This document shows positions 35,481 to 47,103 of a DNA stretch of 64,000 nt, in pieces. Below the pieces are notes generated by a model that made no database searches, was not told the DNA's origin, and saw nothing but the letters and a program-made list of their open reading frames with translations. The stretch comes from Amaurobius ferox (taxonomy: Eukaryota > Arthropoda > Arachnida > Araneae > Amaurobiidae). The translations under genes and the position numbers were made by a program. Every line of letters begins with the position of its first letter. Within the stretch, counting starts at the first letter, position 1. The stretch is taken from assembly GCA_951213105.1 (NCBI GenBank), contig OX578150.1:27025107-27089106 (forward strand), read 5' to 3'.

Positions 35481-36320
35481 GGCTGTTATTTTAAAGTATT
35501 TAAAAAAGAAAATATTCGTGATTTACTCGCTAGTAAAAAACGTATAGGATTAAATCATAATAAATGTCATTTTTACTTTCTCATATAGATGTATAAAAAA
35601 AATATTATTTTGTGGAAATTTTTCGAATGTGTGATTTTTACTGTTGATCACTTTTTAAAACTTTCTGAATCCATTCTAAATGCTTTTTAAAAAAATATAT
35701 CCATGTGTGTGCGTGTGTGTATGTGTGTGTGAGACAGAGGTGGACACAATAATTCAGTAACAAATAAAGGTACTGCTATCAAATTTTAAAGGTAAATACA
35801 AAATAGGAAAACAAAAACTACATATTAATGTGAGTATCATCTATGATTGGGGTATGTTTGGCTGAAATCGGAGCATTATGTAAAATGCAAACACATTGGA
35901 CTTACTTATATTCCAGAGCATATTAAATAAAAATGTAAACAATTTTTATTTGTTTCGACGTAAATAGGGTACAGATTATGAATATATGAAATAATTTCTA
36001 TATTTTAATAATTTGGACTTCTTTTTTCAGTAAAATGAGAAAGGTTTTTCCGAGAGAGTTTTTGCTGAATTTTGTTTAATTTCACTCGAAATATCTTCGA
36101 ATCTATAAAAGGTAATATATTTTCGCTTGCTAATTATATCTGAGGATAAAATCCAGTTTCTAGATCTACAATTTCTTTTTCGAAAATCTCTTATAGTTTA
36201 CGTGTAATCGTCTTGTCAAGTTAAAGAATATTGAAAATTCTCATTTTTTTTTTACAGTTTATAATGCTTATATCTCAAAAACTGAAAATACGACCTATAA
36301 ACTATAAAGAATTATAGTAT
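35481..36320. other. AT-rich stretch, no gene recognised
   Basis: A GT-rich run at about 35,705-35,732; nothing else notable. Confidence 0.4.
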
Positions 36321-36321
36321 A

Positions 36322-37381
36322 CAGGGTGTCCCAAAAGAAAACGCGCTTTAATTCTTACATGTTGGAAATAAGTGGGCAATGTAAATTGCAAAAATGTTGA
36401 AAGTAAGGTAGAAAATAAGACTACGTTAATGAAATAATTCTCCCATTAATTTTCAAAAAGTTACATTTCTTAAATTTTTATACGACCCCTTTAGACAAAT
36501 TTGGTCAATCAGAAATTTTTTATTTTTAATGCAACAAAATCATTAAAAAAACCGCATATCTGTATCTTTAAAATTGAGCGACTTATATTTAACTGAAAGT
36601 TGAACATTGTGAATGGGGACCCTATACCAAATTAGAAATGTAAATTTGTGACATATTACAAAAAAGATAAAATTGGATGATAATATATTATGTGCCCCAA
36701 CCACGTTGTGAGTACCACTTATTTTTAATGCAACAAGATCATTAAAAAAAAACCCGCATATCTGTATCTTTAAAATCAACTGAATTATGATAAAGGAAAA
36801 AATCTGACTTATGCCACTTTTCCGTACCATGTGAAAGGCTGTTTCATCCGTGAAAATACGAATCATAAACAAATTGACGATGGAAATTATTTAGATCAAA
36901 AATACGTTAATATGTGTCAAATTTTTTTTATCAGAAATGCATCGAAATAAAGCATTACACAGACAGAGATCATATAAAACAGTGGTACTCACTACGCGAT
37001 TGGGTATTCTATGTATTATCATCCAGTTTTATCTTTTTTGTGATATGACCCAAATTTACATTTCTAATTTGATATATGATCCCCATTCACAATGTTCAAT
37101 TTTCAATTAAATATAACTCGCTCAATTTTAAAGATACAGATATGCGATTTTTTTAATGATTTTGTTGCTTTAAAAATAAAAATTTTCTGATTGACCAAAC
37201 TTATCTAAGGGGTCGTATTAAAATTTAAAAAGTATAACTTTTCGAAAATTAATGGGAGGACTATTTCATTAACGTAGTCTTATTTCCTACCTTACTTTAA
37301 ACATTTTTGCAATTTACATTGCCCACTTATCTCCAACAAGTAAAGAATCAAAGCGCGTTTCAAACTTTTTGGGATACCCTG
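36322..37381. mobile_element. Mariner-like element, complete non-autonomous copy
   Basis: Ends 'cagggtgtcccaaaagaaaa' and 'tttttgggataccctg', next to TA, with about 230 bp of inverted similarity. A minus-strand stretch near 36,800-36,866 reads 'FTDETAFHMVRKSG', similar to the first-Asp region of the transposase. A 100-bp internal block around 'aacccgcatatctgtatctt' is duplicated near 36,735-36,775. It lacks the family A insertions of 15.04-17.50 kb. Confidence 0.8.
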
Positions 37382-37389
37382 TATAGCTC

Positions 37390-38465
37390 TTTAAAAGACC
37401 TATTAATATATATAATTTAACTTAGTACTTAACTTTTGAATTATAGTGGTTATAATTTCGATAATTTAATATTTTTATTTTGACCTATTAAGGTTTTTCA
37501 ATGGGAGAGAAAGCTGTAACATTTAAAATGTCACGACTGTTGCAGCTCAATGAATTTCCCCCTCGGTGAAATATTTGCACACAACCACGAGATATTTTGT
37601 TTTGTTTTACATAAATTAGGAAGTGAAGTGAACTTGGAGATTCTAAATATGTTCAATGATTGATGAGGTTTGAAAAGAAGAATTGGAAGCGTGAAATCTA
37701 GTACATATTTATGTCCCGCCAGACAAGTCTATAGATTCGCCTAGATATTAAATCTCGTTAGGGATATTGTATAAAATTATGCCATCAAGCAGGTTAGTAA
37801 AATAATTCGATACTTTGACGTAAAATCTATGTCTAAAGAATATGGCTAAAGAAGTTGGATATGCCTACAGATGACAAACTATCCGAAAAAAAAGATGTTA
37901 TTCATGCAAAACCACTTCGGCTCCATCGGACTGAAGCCACTGCCAATATTTTTAGTAAATATCATTGATCATGACTCTAATTATTCGAAATATAGTTTTT
38001 CATAACATTATTACTTTACCTATATGCGTAATTTTCAAATGAATTGCCTTTTTTAGCTTTACATCACATAAAAAAAAATGTGATTTAGATTATAAATAAA
38101 ATTATACTTTGTTATCAATTTTCTGTAATTTTTTTTTATACTAGATAAGAAAAGGAACAATATGGCTTCCATTAGATTTGTTACCAACTGCAGAAATCAA
38201 AATTTATTTAAAATAATAGTAGTAACACTCCTGAGTAACACTCATGAGATGTACAAGGGACACATATTAAATTCAAATTTTAAAATATTAATAATTATAT
38301 TTTAACGGAATCACTTGCAATTTTGTTAATGAAAATGTAAAACCATATTTTTTAATTCATATACAAATGCTAATCTAATTTGAAAGCATAAAAAGAGACT
38401 TCCTGAAGTGTGGTGGTTTTAGTTGGGACATGTAAATTAATTGCTTGAAAACTAAAAATAATAGA
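37390..38465. other. AT-rich stretch, no gene recognised
   Basis: Low-complexity A/T-rich DNA without recognised frames or repeats. Confidence 0.45.
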
Positions 38466-38470
38466 AAAAA

Positions 38471-39390
38471 AACTGATGTGGGCAACACATGACTTTCCTT
38501 ATATAATGTAATGAATTTACTACTTTTACAATAAAAAAAAATAGGTGTTTTTTACAGTAGATAATTATATTCTTTCCAAGATATTGAATTTTCGACAATT
38601 AGTCGTCATTTTCATTGATTTAGCGTCATTTTTATCCATTTGGCGAGATATTCGTTAATTTAGCAACATTTCAAAAAGTCGCCAAATTGGCGACATTCTG
38701 CCAAAATCGTCGCCAAAATCTCGCCAAGCGTTATGGACGAAGAAATAAGTTATTCTTACAGCAGATAAATGATTATTGGCGATCAAATACAAAAGTAATA
38801 CTCAAAGTATCTTTTTTCATGAATGGAACGAGCTAGATCCACGAGAATGATGTCACCTAATTTATCGCATGGTTTTACATATGAAAAGTGAACATGTATC
38901 TCAATAGGAATTTTTTTTTTTTATATGACTTTTGGATAATTTTTTTCAAAAATGTGCAATATTTCGAGAACGGTTCATGTTAGCGTTCTAAAATTTATGT
39001 CAATCGTTTTCTAATGAAACATTACATAAGAAATGTTTACTTGCGTAACTTTATTAGTGGTTTTGATTTTTTGACGATTTTTTCAAAATTTTATTCGAAA
39101 ATTTAGGGGGGGTTCTGAACATTCGATTGCATATAAAAAACAATAGGCTTCCAGCGTTTACGGATTGTGATTTTTGTACCAAATTTGGTTCGAATCGGTC
39201 CATTCGTTCGTCAGTTATCGTCACCACAGACTCACTGACACACACACACACACACAGACATCACTTCAAAAGTGTTTGATTCGTGATCAGGGATGCTTGA
39301 AACGGGCTCTCTCGTCGAAAACTCGATTTCGAATTTTCGACCCCGTCACAATACTTTCCTTATACATTATGTATATAAAGAAAGTAAAAA
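38471..39390 (+). mobile_element. Family D repeat, full copy
   Basis: It starts 'ctgatgtgggcaacacatga' and ends in 'atgtatataaagaaagtaaa'. The interior has 'aaatttggttcgaatcggtc' followed by a (CA)n tract at 39,238-39,256. Closest relative: 23,847-24,764. Confidence 0.85.
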
Positions 39391-39465
39391 ATCTAGAACT
39401 AGATAGAATTTTCTTTTAATTCGAGCGAAAACTTTGAATTTTTAATTGAAATTATATATTTTTAC

Positions 39466-40545
39466 ATTCTCATACTATGTAATATAGCATAGAGAAAGTA
39501 TTGTTTTTACGAAAATTTTCGAATTCGAGAATTTGATGCCTGTCACATGGTAAACCCATGATCCAGTATTTCGGAGGTGCGATCTTGAAATAACAAATCT
39601 TATTTTGGGGGTCGGCGTTTTTGTTTGGTCAGCTGCATTAGGAAGAAATAGAAAACAGGATGAGGGGGTGTTTTCTTTGGATATCAAATTTTTACCGAAG
39701 TATTTAATGTTTGTCCGGTTCAGACGGATCATAGGCCTGGCGCCCTGTTTTGAATTAGTGGTCGAAAGCATATCAGTTTCGCAGGGGCTTAAGAAAGGGG
39801 TTTTTTTTTTGGCTTTTTGTTTTTGGGGGTCTAAAGCCAATGGTGTTGCTTTGAGGTCAAGGGGTTAACACCCAGAATCCAATGAGATAGTTGTGTGCGC
39901 CTCAGGGACGTGTTTTAAAATCTTGGAGAGAGAGAGAGTTTTTTCAGATTTTAAAAAAGGAGCGAGGAGAATGATCTCGGACTCGAGGGCGAGAGAAAGC
40001 CTCTTTTTTTTACGTGCAGTTCATCTGAAGGATGAAAGCCCGCAACTCGGCCAGCGATGTTGTTGAGTTACCCATTTGGGACCTATTTCCTATTTTGTAT
40101 TTGTTCGACCTCTCTCTCCGTTTTAAGGATAATTAAATATAACATAGGGATAGTTAAGCTTAATTTTTAATTACCATCTTTCACATTTTAGTCGATGAGA
40201 CTCTATATACTTTTGGATTGTTTATCTTAAATTGGTATTCATCCCATTTTGAATATGAGAAGTTGTATTTTAAATATTTTAAACCAATATTGTGTAAATA
40301 TTTATATATTGTAAATAAACTCATGTTTGTATATACACACGGCCTTTTTCTTCTTCGCGCTCTTACCGGGCGTGTCCTAAAAGAAGTAAGTTACCTCAGG
40401 ACAATGCCAACATATATTTTAGGACCTTCTGAACACTTTTTGACTATTTTTGGAGTGATATCCATCTGTCTGTATGTATGTCTGTAGTCTTTTTTGTGTA
40501 CATAGTATCTGCCACAAATATTAACAGTCGGTTAAGAAATATTAA
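39466..40545 (-). mobile_element. Family C copy split by a solo LTR
   Basis: 'tattgtttttacgaaaattt' to 'gagaatttgatgcc' resumes as 'atgccaacatatattttagg' after the LTR. Confidence 0.7.
39541..40403. mobile_element. Solo LTR of a retrotransposon, 863 bp
   Basis: It begins 'tgtcacatggtaaaccc' and ends 'gttacctcaggaca' (TG...CA). A perfect 5-bp duplication 'atgcc' lies at 39,536-39,540 and 40,404-40,408. An 'aataaa' polyadenylation-like signal is near 40,313. Because it interrupts a family C copy, both borders are exact. No internal retroelement region remains; Gypsy or BEL/Pao type cannot be told apart. The 87-residue frame inside is not a gene. Confidence 0.88.
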
Positions 40546-40559
40546 TAGTCGGGCAACAT

Positions 40560-40765
40560 GCCCCCGGGCAGTGGGGGGGGGGGGGGGATATTACCAGACC
40601 CCTCGAGGGGTGCATTTTATGTCAATCGAAAGATTTTTTTCAAACCCTTTAAAGTAAAGGGTAACACGCCATGGTTGTAATAACTTGGACTCACGATATC
40701 GATTTATCAAAATTTTTCTTGTAAAATTTGAAAGAAAATAAATTCCGGAATGAGAAAGTCGAGTT
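40560..40765 (+). repeat. Family E interspersed repeat
   Basis: Poly-G run at about 40,575-40,588, then 'tttcaaaccctttaaagtaa', 'cgatatcgatt' and 'gagaaagtcgagttgag'. Confidence 0.6.
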
Positions 40766-40774
40766 GAGCAAGAA

Positions 40775-41066
40775 AATCATTCGCCTATACAATCACTGAA
40801 GTGTGAACCATTTCGCCATCATACAACGTTACATCGACGTAACACCGAGGCGAATCATATTACGACCTCAAACTACTATCTTACAAACTGCAATTTTAAC
40901 CAGTACCCAGGTTGGGCGACATTCATAAAGACCATACCCTCCTTTCCCTGCTACCAACCGGGAGGACTTTCGGACACATGGGGATAGTTTGGGCCGCTCC
41001 GGGAATCGAAATCGAGTCCTCCGAGTGCAAGCCCTGTGTTTTAACCACTAAACTATCCTGTCCTAC
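40775..41066 (-). mobile_element. tRNA-headed SINE sharing the 5S-SINE core
   Basis: The minus strand starts near 41,066 with a tRNA-like head: 'gatagtttagtggttaaaac' (A box) and 'gatttcgattcccgga' (B box). The following block at about 40,900-40,975 matches the 5S-SINE body: + strand 'accataccctcctttccc' against 'accgtaccctccttcccc', then 'taccaacc' and 'cggacacatg/cggacccacatg'. Flanks 'agaaaatcattc' and 'agaaaatgaatg' may be an old target duplication. Confidence 0.7.
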
Positions 41067-41439
41067 ATAGAAAATGAATGTCGAAAACTATAGAATGCTA
41101 TCACGAACCGTTCTTAAAGTATTGCACGTTTTACAAATAAATTGATAAACAAAATTACATAAAAGTTAGGAAGTAGTAATTGTTATAAAATATGTTCACC
41201 TTCCATATGCAATATATGCGACAAATTTCTTAGCAATATTCTCGTGAATCTAGTTCATTCCATTCACGACAGAAGATACTTTTATAATAGATTTGTATTA
41301 TGAAGCCCAAGAATTAACCGATAGTCATTTATTTCACGGGGTATTAATTAAATAATAATTGAATTTTGATAAGCATTTTGTATGAAAGATATGAATAACT
41401 TATTCTGTTTGGGTCCAGTTCCTTGAATAAAGCTAAAAA

Positions 41440-42050
41440 AACCTTGCGTAGGGGTCAATACAAAATTAATTCAGATCCATAAAAAACTACACAGGAGTGA
41501 CATACATGCAATTATCGGACAAAAACTGTCGTGTTAAAAAGTTCTCAGACCTAAACTACGTGACAATAAATGGGTTCATAACACATTCCTCCGCCATTTT
41601 TTTTTCAGCTATATCATGATTACATCACTCCCATTTAGAAACATCTAAATTTACAAAATTTAGAGCTTCATAAAAGGGTTTTACACGCAGGTCGCGTGTC
41701 TGGTAACGAGAATAATAAGAATCAGACCTTTGAAAACTCATTTTAATTTGACAGATCGGACATAATAAAATGCTCCTTGAATAAAACGTTCTTTTTTAAA
41801 TTTCGTACGGAATATAAATTGTATCCTAGATCACGTGATTTCACTGTAGTTTTCTCCTCTGCTCTGAGTTTAAAAAAAAAAAAATACACACTTATTGAAA
41901 TTGAGTTCTCTCTGTTGGCAACACGCAAGAATTCGTTTTAAATGACATCTGATTTCTTATTATACATTCGAAATGTATGAGTGAATTTTACATTACATTT
42001 GTAAGTTTTCTTTTGTTTGAAGTGAATTACGAAATAATTTGGTTACTGTT
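41440..42050 (+). repeat. Family F interspersed repeat
   Basis: Aligns throughout with 34,855-35,480. Both copies include 'aaagggttttaYacgcagSt' and 'cacgcaagaattcgttttaa'. Confidence 0.8.
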
Positions 42051-42302
42051 ATTCTAAAGAATGTTAAAAAATGGAATATGTGAATCTTTCTCGTTGATGT
42101 AAATGTAAATTATTAAAGCCCAATAAATTTGGGATATACTTCATTATACTTTCCAATACATAGTAGTGCCTAGAGAAAGTATAGGAATTAAGACGAAAAT
42201 TGCACCTCGAGTTCTCAACAGATCTACACGTTTTGGGACTTCTTAGACCACCAAAAAGTATTTTTAGACTGATGTGCGTGTGTGTATGTCTGTGCAATGT
42301 TT

Positions 42303-42685
42303 GTTGTTGTTGAGACCCAGACCATCCGACCTACCAGAAAGATGTAAGGTAACCGTTTGAACGGCCAGGAAGTGCCACCCAATTTAGACCGGAACCCAGT
42401 GGGGGAGGCATCCACAGGGACCGTACCCTCCTTCCCCTACCACCAATCTCTCGGAAGGACTTACGGACCCACATGTTTAACGTGATCGTACTCCGTACGA
42501 ACACGGCGGCAGTTGTGGCAGCGTGCAAATCCAGCGCGCAAACCACCGGGCTACCGGCCCGAAATGTGGCAACAGCACGCGGTGTTCCCAGGTGGTCACC
42601 CACACAAGTACTAACCGCGCCCGATGCTGCTTGACTTCCGTGATCTAGCGAGAACCGGTGTTTTCAGCACGGTAGGACCGTTGGC
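42303..42685 (-). mobile_element. 5S rRNA-derived SINE, full length, copy 5
   Basis: The 5S-like head at 42,570-42,685 is diverged ('ggtaggaccgttggc'). A 14-bp target duplication 'tgtgcaatgtttgt' is nearly perfect on both sides (42,290-42,303 and 42,687-42,700). Confidence 0.88.
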
Positions 42686-43158
42686 ATGTGCAATGTTTGT
42701 GTCCACTCTGACTCAAAATATAATTGACCAAATTTCACAAAATTTGGTAAATAAATCCTTGTGGGTTACACCGGCGCTGATTAGATTTTGGTACGATTCA
42801 GGATAAAAGAACCTGCCGTTTTGTGAAATTGAACGCAAAAATTATTTTATTTTACGCTAGTTTAAAAAACTCATAAACCGAATTTCAAAAAATTTTGTAA
42901 TTAAGCCACTTGTGGGTTATCCTGGTGCTGATTAGATTTTGGTACAATTCAGAAAAAAAAATATTTGTCTCTCTTCCCCCCCCCTAAAAAAAATGACCCG
43001 CAAAAGTTTTTAAAATCTAAAATAAAAGACTAACTATGCTCAAATGTATCAACTAAATGTTTGTTTTAAACGTATTTTTTTTTGGGACTACAATGAAAAA
43101 ACTTAATTGTGGCGACATATTGTTGTGGCGTACTCTATTGTTGTATTGTACAAACTTA

Positions 43159-43205
43159 ATTGTGGCGATGTATTATTTACATCGGGTGGTGGTTGGAACC
43201 ACAAT
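43159..43205 (+). ncRNA. H1 nested hairpin, copy a (candidate structured RNA)
   Basis: The outer stem attgtgg/ccacaat encloses an inner stem cgatgta/tacatcg and the conserved strand 'ggtggtggttgga'. It is followed by 'gaaaaaactt'. Confidence 0.5.
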
Positions 43206-43236
43206 GAAAAAACTTAATCATTGATTGCTTTTTATA

Positions 43237-43319
43237 CGGTTTTTGGCCTAAGGACAATTAAAAACCGAATAAGTTTTTGCTTTTTACACGGTTTTTGGCC
43301 TAGGCACAATTAAAAACCG
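43237..43319 (+). repeat. Two H2 hairpins
   Basis: Both copies pair cggttttt with aaaaaccg across a loop containing 'ggcctaRg'. They lie at 43,237-43,267 and 43,289-43,319 and share the flank 'tgctttttaYacgg'. Confidence 0.6.
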
Positions 43320-43368
43320 AATTACTGTTTGCTTTTTATAAGGTTTCTGCCTCATTATGCTGGATTGA

Positions 43369-43415
43369 ATTGTGGCGATGTATTGTTTACATCGGGTGGT
43401 GGTTGGGACCACAAT
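43369..43415 (+). ncRNA. H1 nested hairpin, copy b (candidate structured RNA)
   Basis: Outer stem attgtgg/ccacaat, inner stem cgatgta/tacatcg, then 'ggtggtggttggga'. The preceding 'atgctggattga' matches 'atgctagattga' before the 62.4-kb copy. Confidence 0.55.
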
Positions 43416-43467
43416 GAAAAACTTAAACACTGAATAAATAAAAAAATAAATAAAAAGAAAGTTATGG

Positions 43468-43514
43468 AGATTGTCGCGGTGCATTTATGCATCGGGTGGT
43501 GGTGGGGATAATCT
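43468..43514 (+). ncRNA. H1 nested hairpin, copy c (candidate structured RNA)
   Basis: Outer stem agattgtc/gataatct (one wobble), inner stem cggtgcat/atgcatcg, then 'ggtggtggtgggg'. Several paired positions differ from copies a and b on both strands. Poly-A follows. Confidence 0.5.
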
Positions 43515-43883
43515 TAAAAAAAAAAACTTTTTCGCTGAGCAGCATCGTTAAAAAGCGAGCTTGCCACTGTCAGGATTTTCAAGGGTAGCGAACAGGCTGG
43601 TCGCCAAAGGCGGCTAGTGATGAATAAAATAAGACTAATCCCATTACTATAGGAATAGCCGTCATTGAGTTATTTTACTTTTTTCGCATTTTCACAATGC
43701 CACCTTTGGAAATACGTCCAGTTCCCAAATGAAAACGAAAATTGAAGCAAATTCAATGTCATTTCAAATAATTATGCGTTTTATTTTGTGCAAATAAACT
43801 CAATTTAATGAATTATTAAAGAAATAAAGAAAAAATGAATTTGAGTCTGTAGGGAAAGCCATGGTGTTGTCCACATCAGATTT

Positions 43884-46370
43884 TCACCGCTTTCCAACAT
43901 AGTTGAAAAGTGTTTGTGACTTTGGTCCTTCTGTCTGTCTGTCTGTTCCCACGATAACTCCTGTAAAAATGACATTATGAAAATCAAATTTTAGTATGTT
44001 GTTCAGACGGTCTGTGGGACATATGGGAATGTAAATGAATAATATCCCCCAATTAGTCTTGGATTGAACCCGGGTTGAAAAAATGAAATATACTAAACCC
44101 GATAGGACCTAATATTTCAAACATTTTTATACAAAGTTAAATTTCGAAAATTGTTTTGAAATTTTTAGGAATTATTCAAATTATTCTATAAAATATATAA
44201 AAAAATGTTGAGCAAAATATGTTCGGTAGTTTTTAAAATAAAATAAATAATAATAATTACACCCATATTATATGAAGAGATCACGTGACCCACTTCAAAA
44301 TAAAATATGGTCTCCATCTTTTTTCCCAGTGTCAAAATCGTGATTTTTAAAGTTCTTTTAAATTTCTATTTAATGTAGCATCCGTTCTAAAACCGGTTTA
44401 GTTTTGTTTATTTTCTGTCCATCTATATTCTGCGCCAACGCAATTATAATATTTTTTTGTTTAAATGATCAAGTTTGATTATTTCTTCAACGAAGACTAA
44501 TTTTAACGTATGCAGAATGTAAGCAAATCAAGCTGTAATATGAATTGTATAAGAATTACTGAATTTTTTTAACGCAAAATTATTTAGCTCTGGAGTCAGG
44601 AATATAGGTGAGATGAATGAAATATTCATTGATTTTAAATAGAGAAGCAGACGATTCTATAGCATCGCCTTTCTCAATGAAGTTAAGCATTGAGTTAGAA
44701 AGTACTTTTACCTCCATAGTTTCAAGTTTTTAAGTAAAATAAATTATTGTAGTTCTGTAATAATTAAACAACAAAGATCAATCATACATAAAGCATTGAT
44801 TATGAAATACTTTCCAACTGAAATGCAAAGTTATTTAAACATCTCTAAAATGCGATACATTCAGCGGTGATATTTCTTTAATTATCACAGAGCTACAATA
44901 ATTTATTTTAATTGAAAACTTCAAATTTCGTCGAAAAAAAATAAATTTCAGTCAAATGACGTCATCGAAATATAAATCGTCTAGCTCACTATGTAAAAGC
45001 AGGAATATTTCATTCATACACTTTTATTCTAGACTCCAGAGTTGAATAATTTTGCGTGAAAGAAATTCAGCAATTCTTATACAACTCATCACTTGTTTAC
45101 ACTCTGCATCCACTAAAATTAGGCTACGTTGTAGAAATAATCAAAGTTTGATGATCATTTAAACTCAAAAATTTAAACTCACGTTGGCGCAGAATATATA
45201 TGCACAGAAAATATGCAGAAATAACCAGTCTTAGGACGAATACAACACTAAATATAAATTTAAAAGAACTTTTTCATCACTTTTTCACCGTTAAAGAAGT
45301 GAATTTATTGCATTATACAAGGAAAGTCATATGCTGCCCACATCAGATTTTTTGAACTACAATAATTACAGTACTACAATAACTGTACTACAATAATTTA
45401 TTTTACTTGGAAACATAAAACCATGTAGGTAAAAGTATTTGCTAACTTCGAAAAAGTTATTGCTATAAAATTGTCTGCTTCTCTATGTAAAATCGATGAA
45501 TATTTCATTCATATCACCTTTCAGACTCCAGAGCTAAATAATTTTGCATTAAAAAAATTCAGCAATTCTTATACAACTCATCTTAAAGCTTGATTTGTTT
45601 ACATTCTGCATACGTTAAAATTAGGCTTCGTTGTAGAAATCATCAACGTTTGATGATCATTTAAATTCAAAAATATTGTAATTGCGTTGGCGCAAAATAC
45701 AGATGCACAGAAATTAAGCAAAAAAAAGTGATTTTAGAACGAATGCAACACTAAATATAAATTTAAAAGAGCTTTTAAAATCACGATTTTTACTGTGGGA
45801 AAAAAGATGGATACAATATTTTGTTTTGAAGTGAGTCACGTGATCTCTTCATATAATATGAGTGTAATTATTATTTTAATTTTTATTTAAAAAACTACCG
45901 AACATAGTATTTTGCTCAATTTTTTTTATATATTTTATGGGATAATTTGAATATTTCCCAAAATTTTCTAAGCAATTTGTGAATTTTAACTTCGCTTAGA
46001 AAATGTTTGAAGAATTAGGTCCCATAGGGTACAATGCATTTCACTTTTCCAACACGGGGTCAATCCAAAACTAATTGGGTGATATTATTCATTTACATTC
46101 CCATATGTCCCACAGACTGTCTGAACAACATAATAAAATTTCATTTTGATAAAGGGATTTTTACGGCAGTTATCGTGCGAACGGACAGACAGACGGACAG
46201 ACAGAATAAGCAAAGTCATAAACACTTTTCAACTGTGTTGTAAAGTGTTAAAAAATATGACTGCTGAATGTATCGCATTTTATAGATGTTTAAATAAAAT
46301 TGCATTGTAATTGGAAAGTGTTTTGTAATCAATGCTTTATGCATGATTGATCTTTCTTGTTAATATTGAA
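43884..46370 (-). mobile_element. Family B repeat split by another family B
   Basis: The outer minus-strand copy is 43,884-44,757 plus 46,254-46,370. The hairpin and GTCT tract are at the left; 'tgcatgattgatctttctt' is at the right. The break lies at 'ataattaaa/aatatgactgctgaatg'. Confidence 0.7.
44765..46252 (+). mobile_element. Family B repeat nested inside family B, itself interrupted
   Basis: It starts 'aaagatcaatcatacataaa' and ends with the hairpin at 46,220-46,252, with CAGA tract at about 46,185. At 45,265-45,360 it contains a reversed family D start ('aaggaaagtcatatgctgcc'). Sequence after this repeats part of the preceding segment, so a second partial family B copy may be joined here. 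Confidence 0.65.
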
Positions 46371-46539
46371 TTATACATTTGGCCTTTTACCGTATGATAA
46401 CAGATAAAAATATTTGGAAGTACACAATTAACTTATATTTAGCGCAATGCTAAATTGACATTTACCAATATGGATAGCAATCAGAATGAGCAATGTAGTC
46501 TATATGTTACAATATTTGAATAATTAATTAATTTAGGCT

Positions 46540-47101
46540 TCATCTTCGTTAACTTAGCATTTTTTGCAATTTTAAAAACATTTTCGTAGAAAGTAGAATA
46601 GTACAATTTTTTTGTGAAATGGCAAGCAAAAATGTCAAAATCTGCAAAATCTGATATAAAAGATTACATATACTGAAATGTATCAATTAAATGGAGGTTT
46701 TATACAGAATTTCTTGACGATAACAAGAATCAGATCAACGCCATAATTTTAAGTAACCGTTCTCTAAAAATTTTAGATTTATCGCAATTTTGCATCGTCG
46801 CCTAAATACGTCCAGTGGCCACATGAAAATGAAAAGCGAACTAAAAATGCTCGTTTAGTGAAATTTCAAGTAATTATCCTTGTTACTTTGATTCATTAAA
46901 ATCAATCTAATGAATTGTGAAAGAAAGGAAAAGAAAATGAATCCAAGTAAGTAAAGGGAATTCATGTGCTGTTCACATCAGATATTTCGCGATGAAGAAA
47001 AGCGCTCAAAATGTGAAGGACGGTTAAAAACTCGCATTCCAATTTTCGATACGATTCCAATACTTTCCCTATATATCACCATGTATTATAGGGTAAGTAA
47101 A
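46540..47101 (+). mobile_element. Diverged family A copy
   Basis: 'agtaaccgttctctaaaaat' and a start-like 'tgtgctgttcacatcagata' segment, ending 'tattatagggtaagtaaaa'. Heavily rearranged. Confidence 0.5.
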
Positions 47102-47103
47102 AA

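Larger units (their letters stand above)
43081..43617 (+). other. Cluster of structured hairpin motifs inserted in family A
   Basis: The flanking family A sequence is continuous across this segment. Inside are three nested hairpins of type H1 (43,159-43,205; 43,369-43,415; 43,468-43,514), a decayed fourth near 43,106, and two H2 hairpins (43,237-43,267; 43,289-43,319). H1 matches the hairpin after the polymerase stop at 62.4 kb. No protein frame and no terminal repeats were seen. The origin could be a relative of the Polinton-like element. Confidence 0.7.
42147..43881 (-). mobile_element. Family A repeat with SINE and hairpin-cluster insertions
   Basis: Family A sequence occurs at 42,147-42,302, 42,686-43,080 and 43,618-43,881 on the minus strand. 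The 3' hairpin is on the left; 'acatcagatttt' is at the right. A 5S-SINE and a 540-bp hairpin-rich insert split it. Confidence 0.75.

Noticed and set aside
39605..39868. Frames on both strands within the 39.5-40.4 kb segment
   Set aside because: The segment is a solo LTR with exact target duplications, so these are non-coding.
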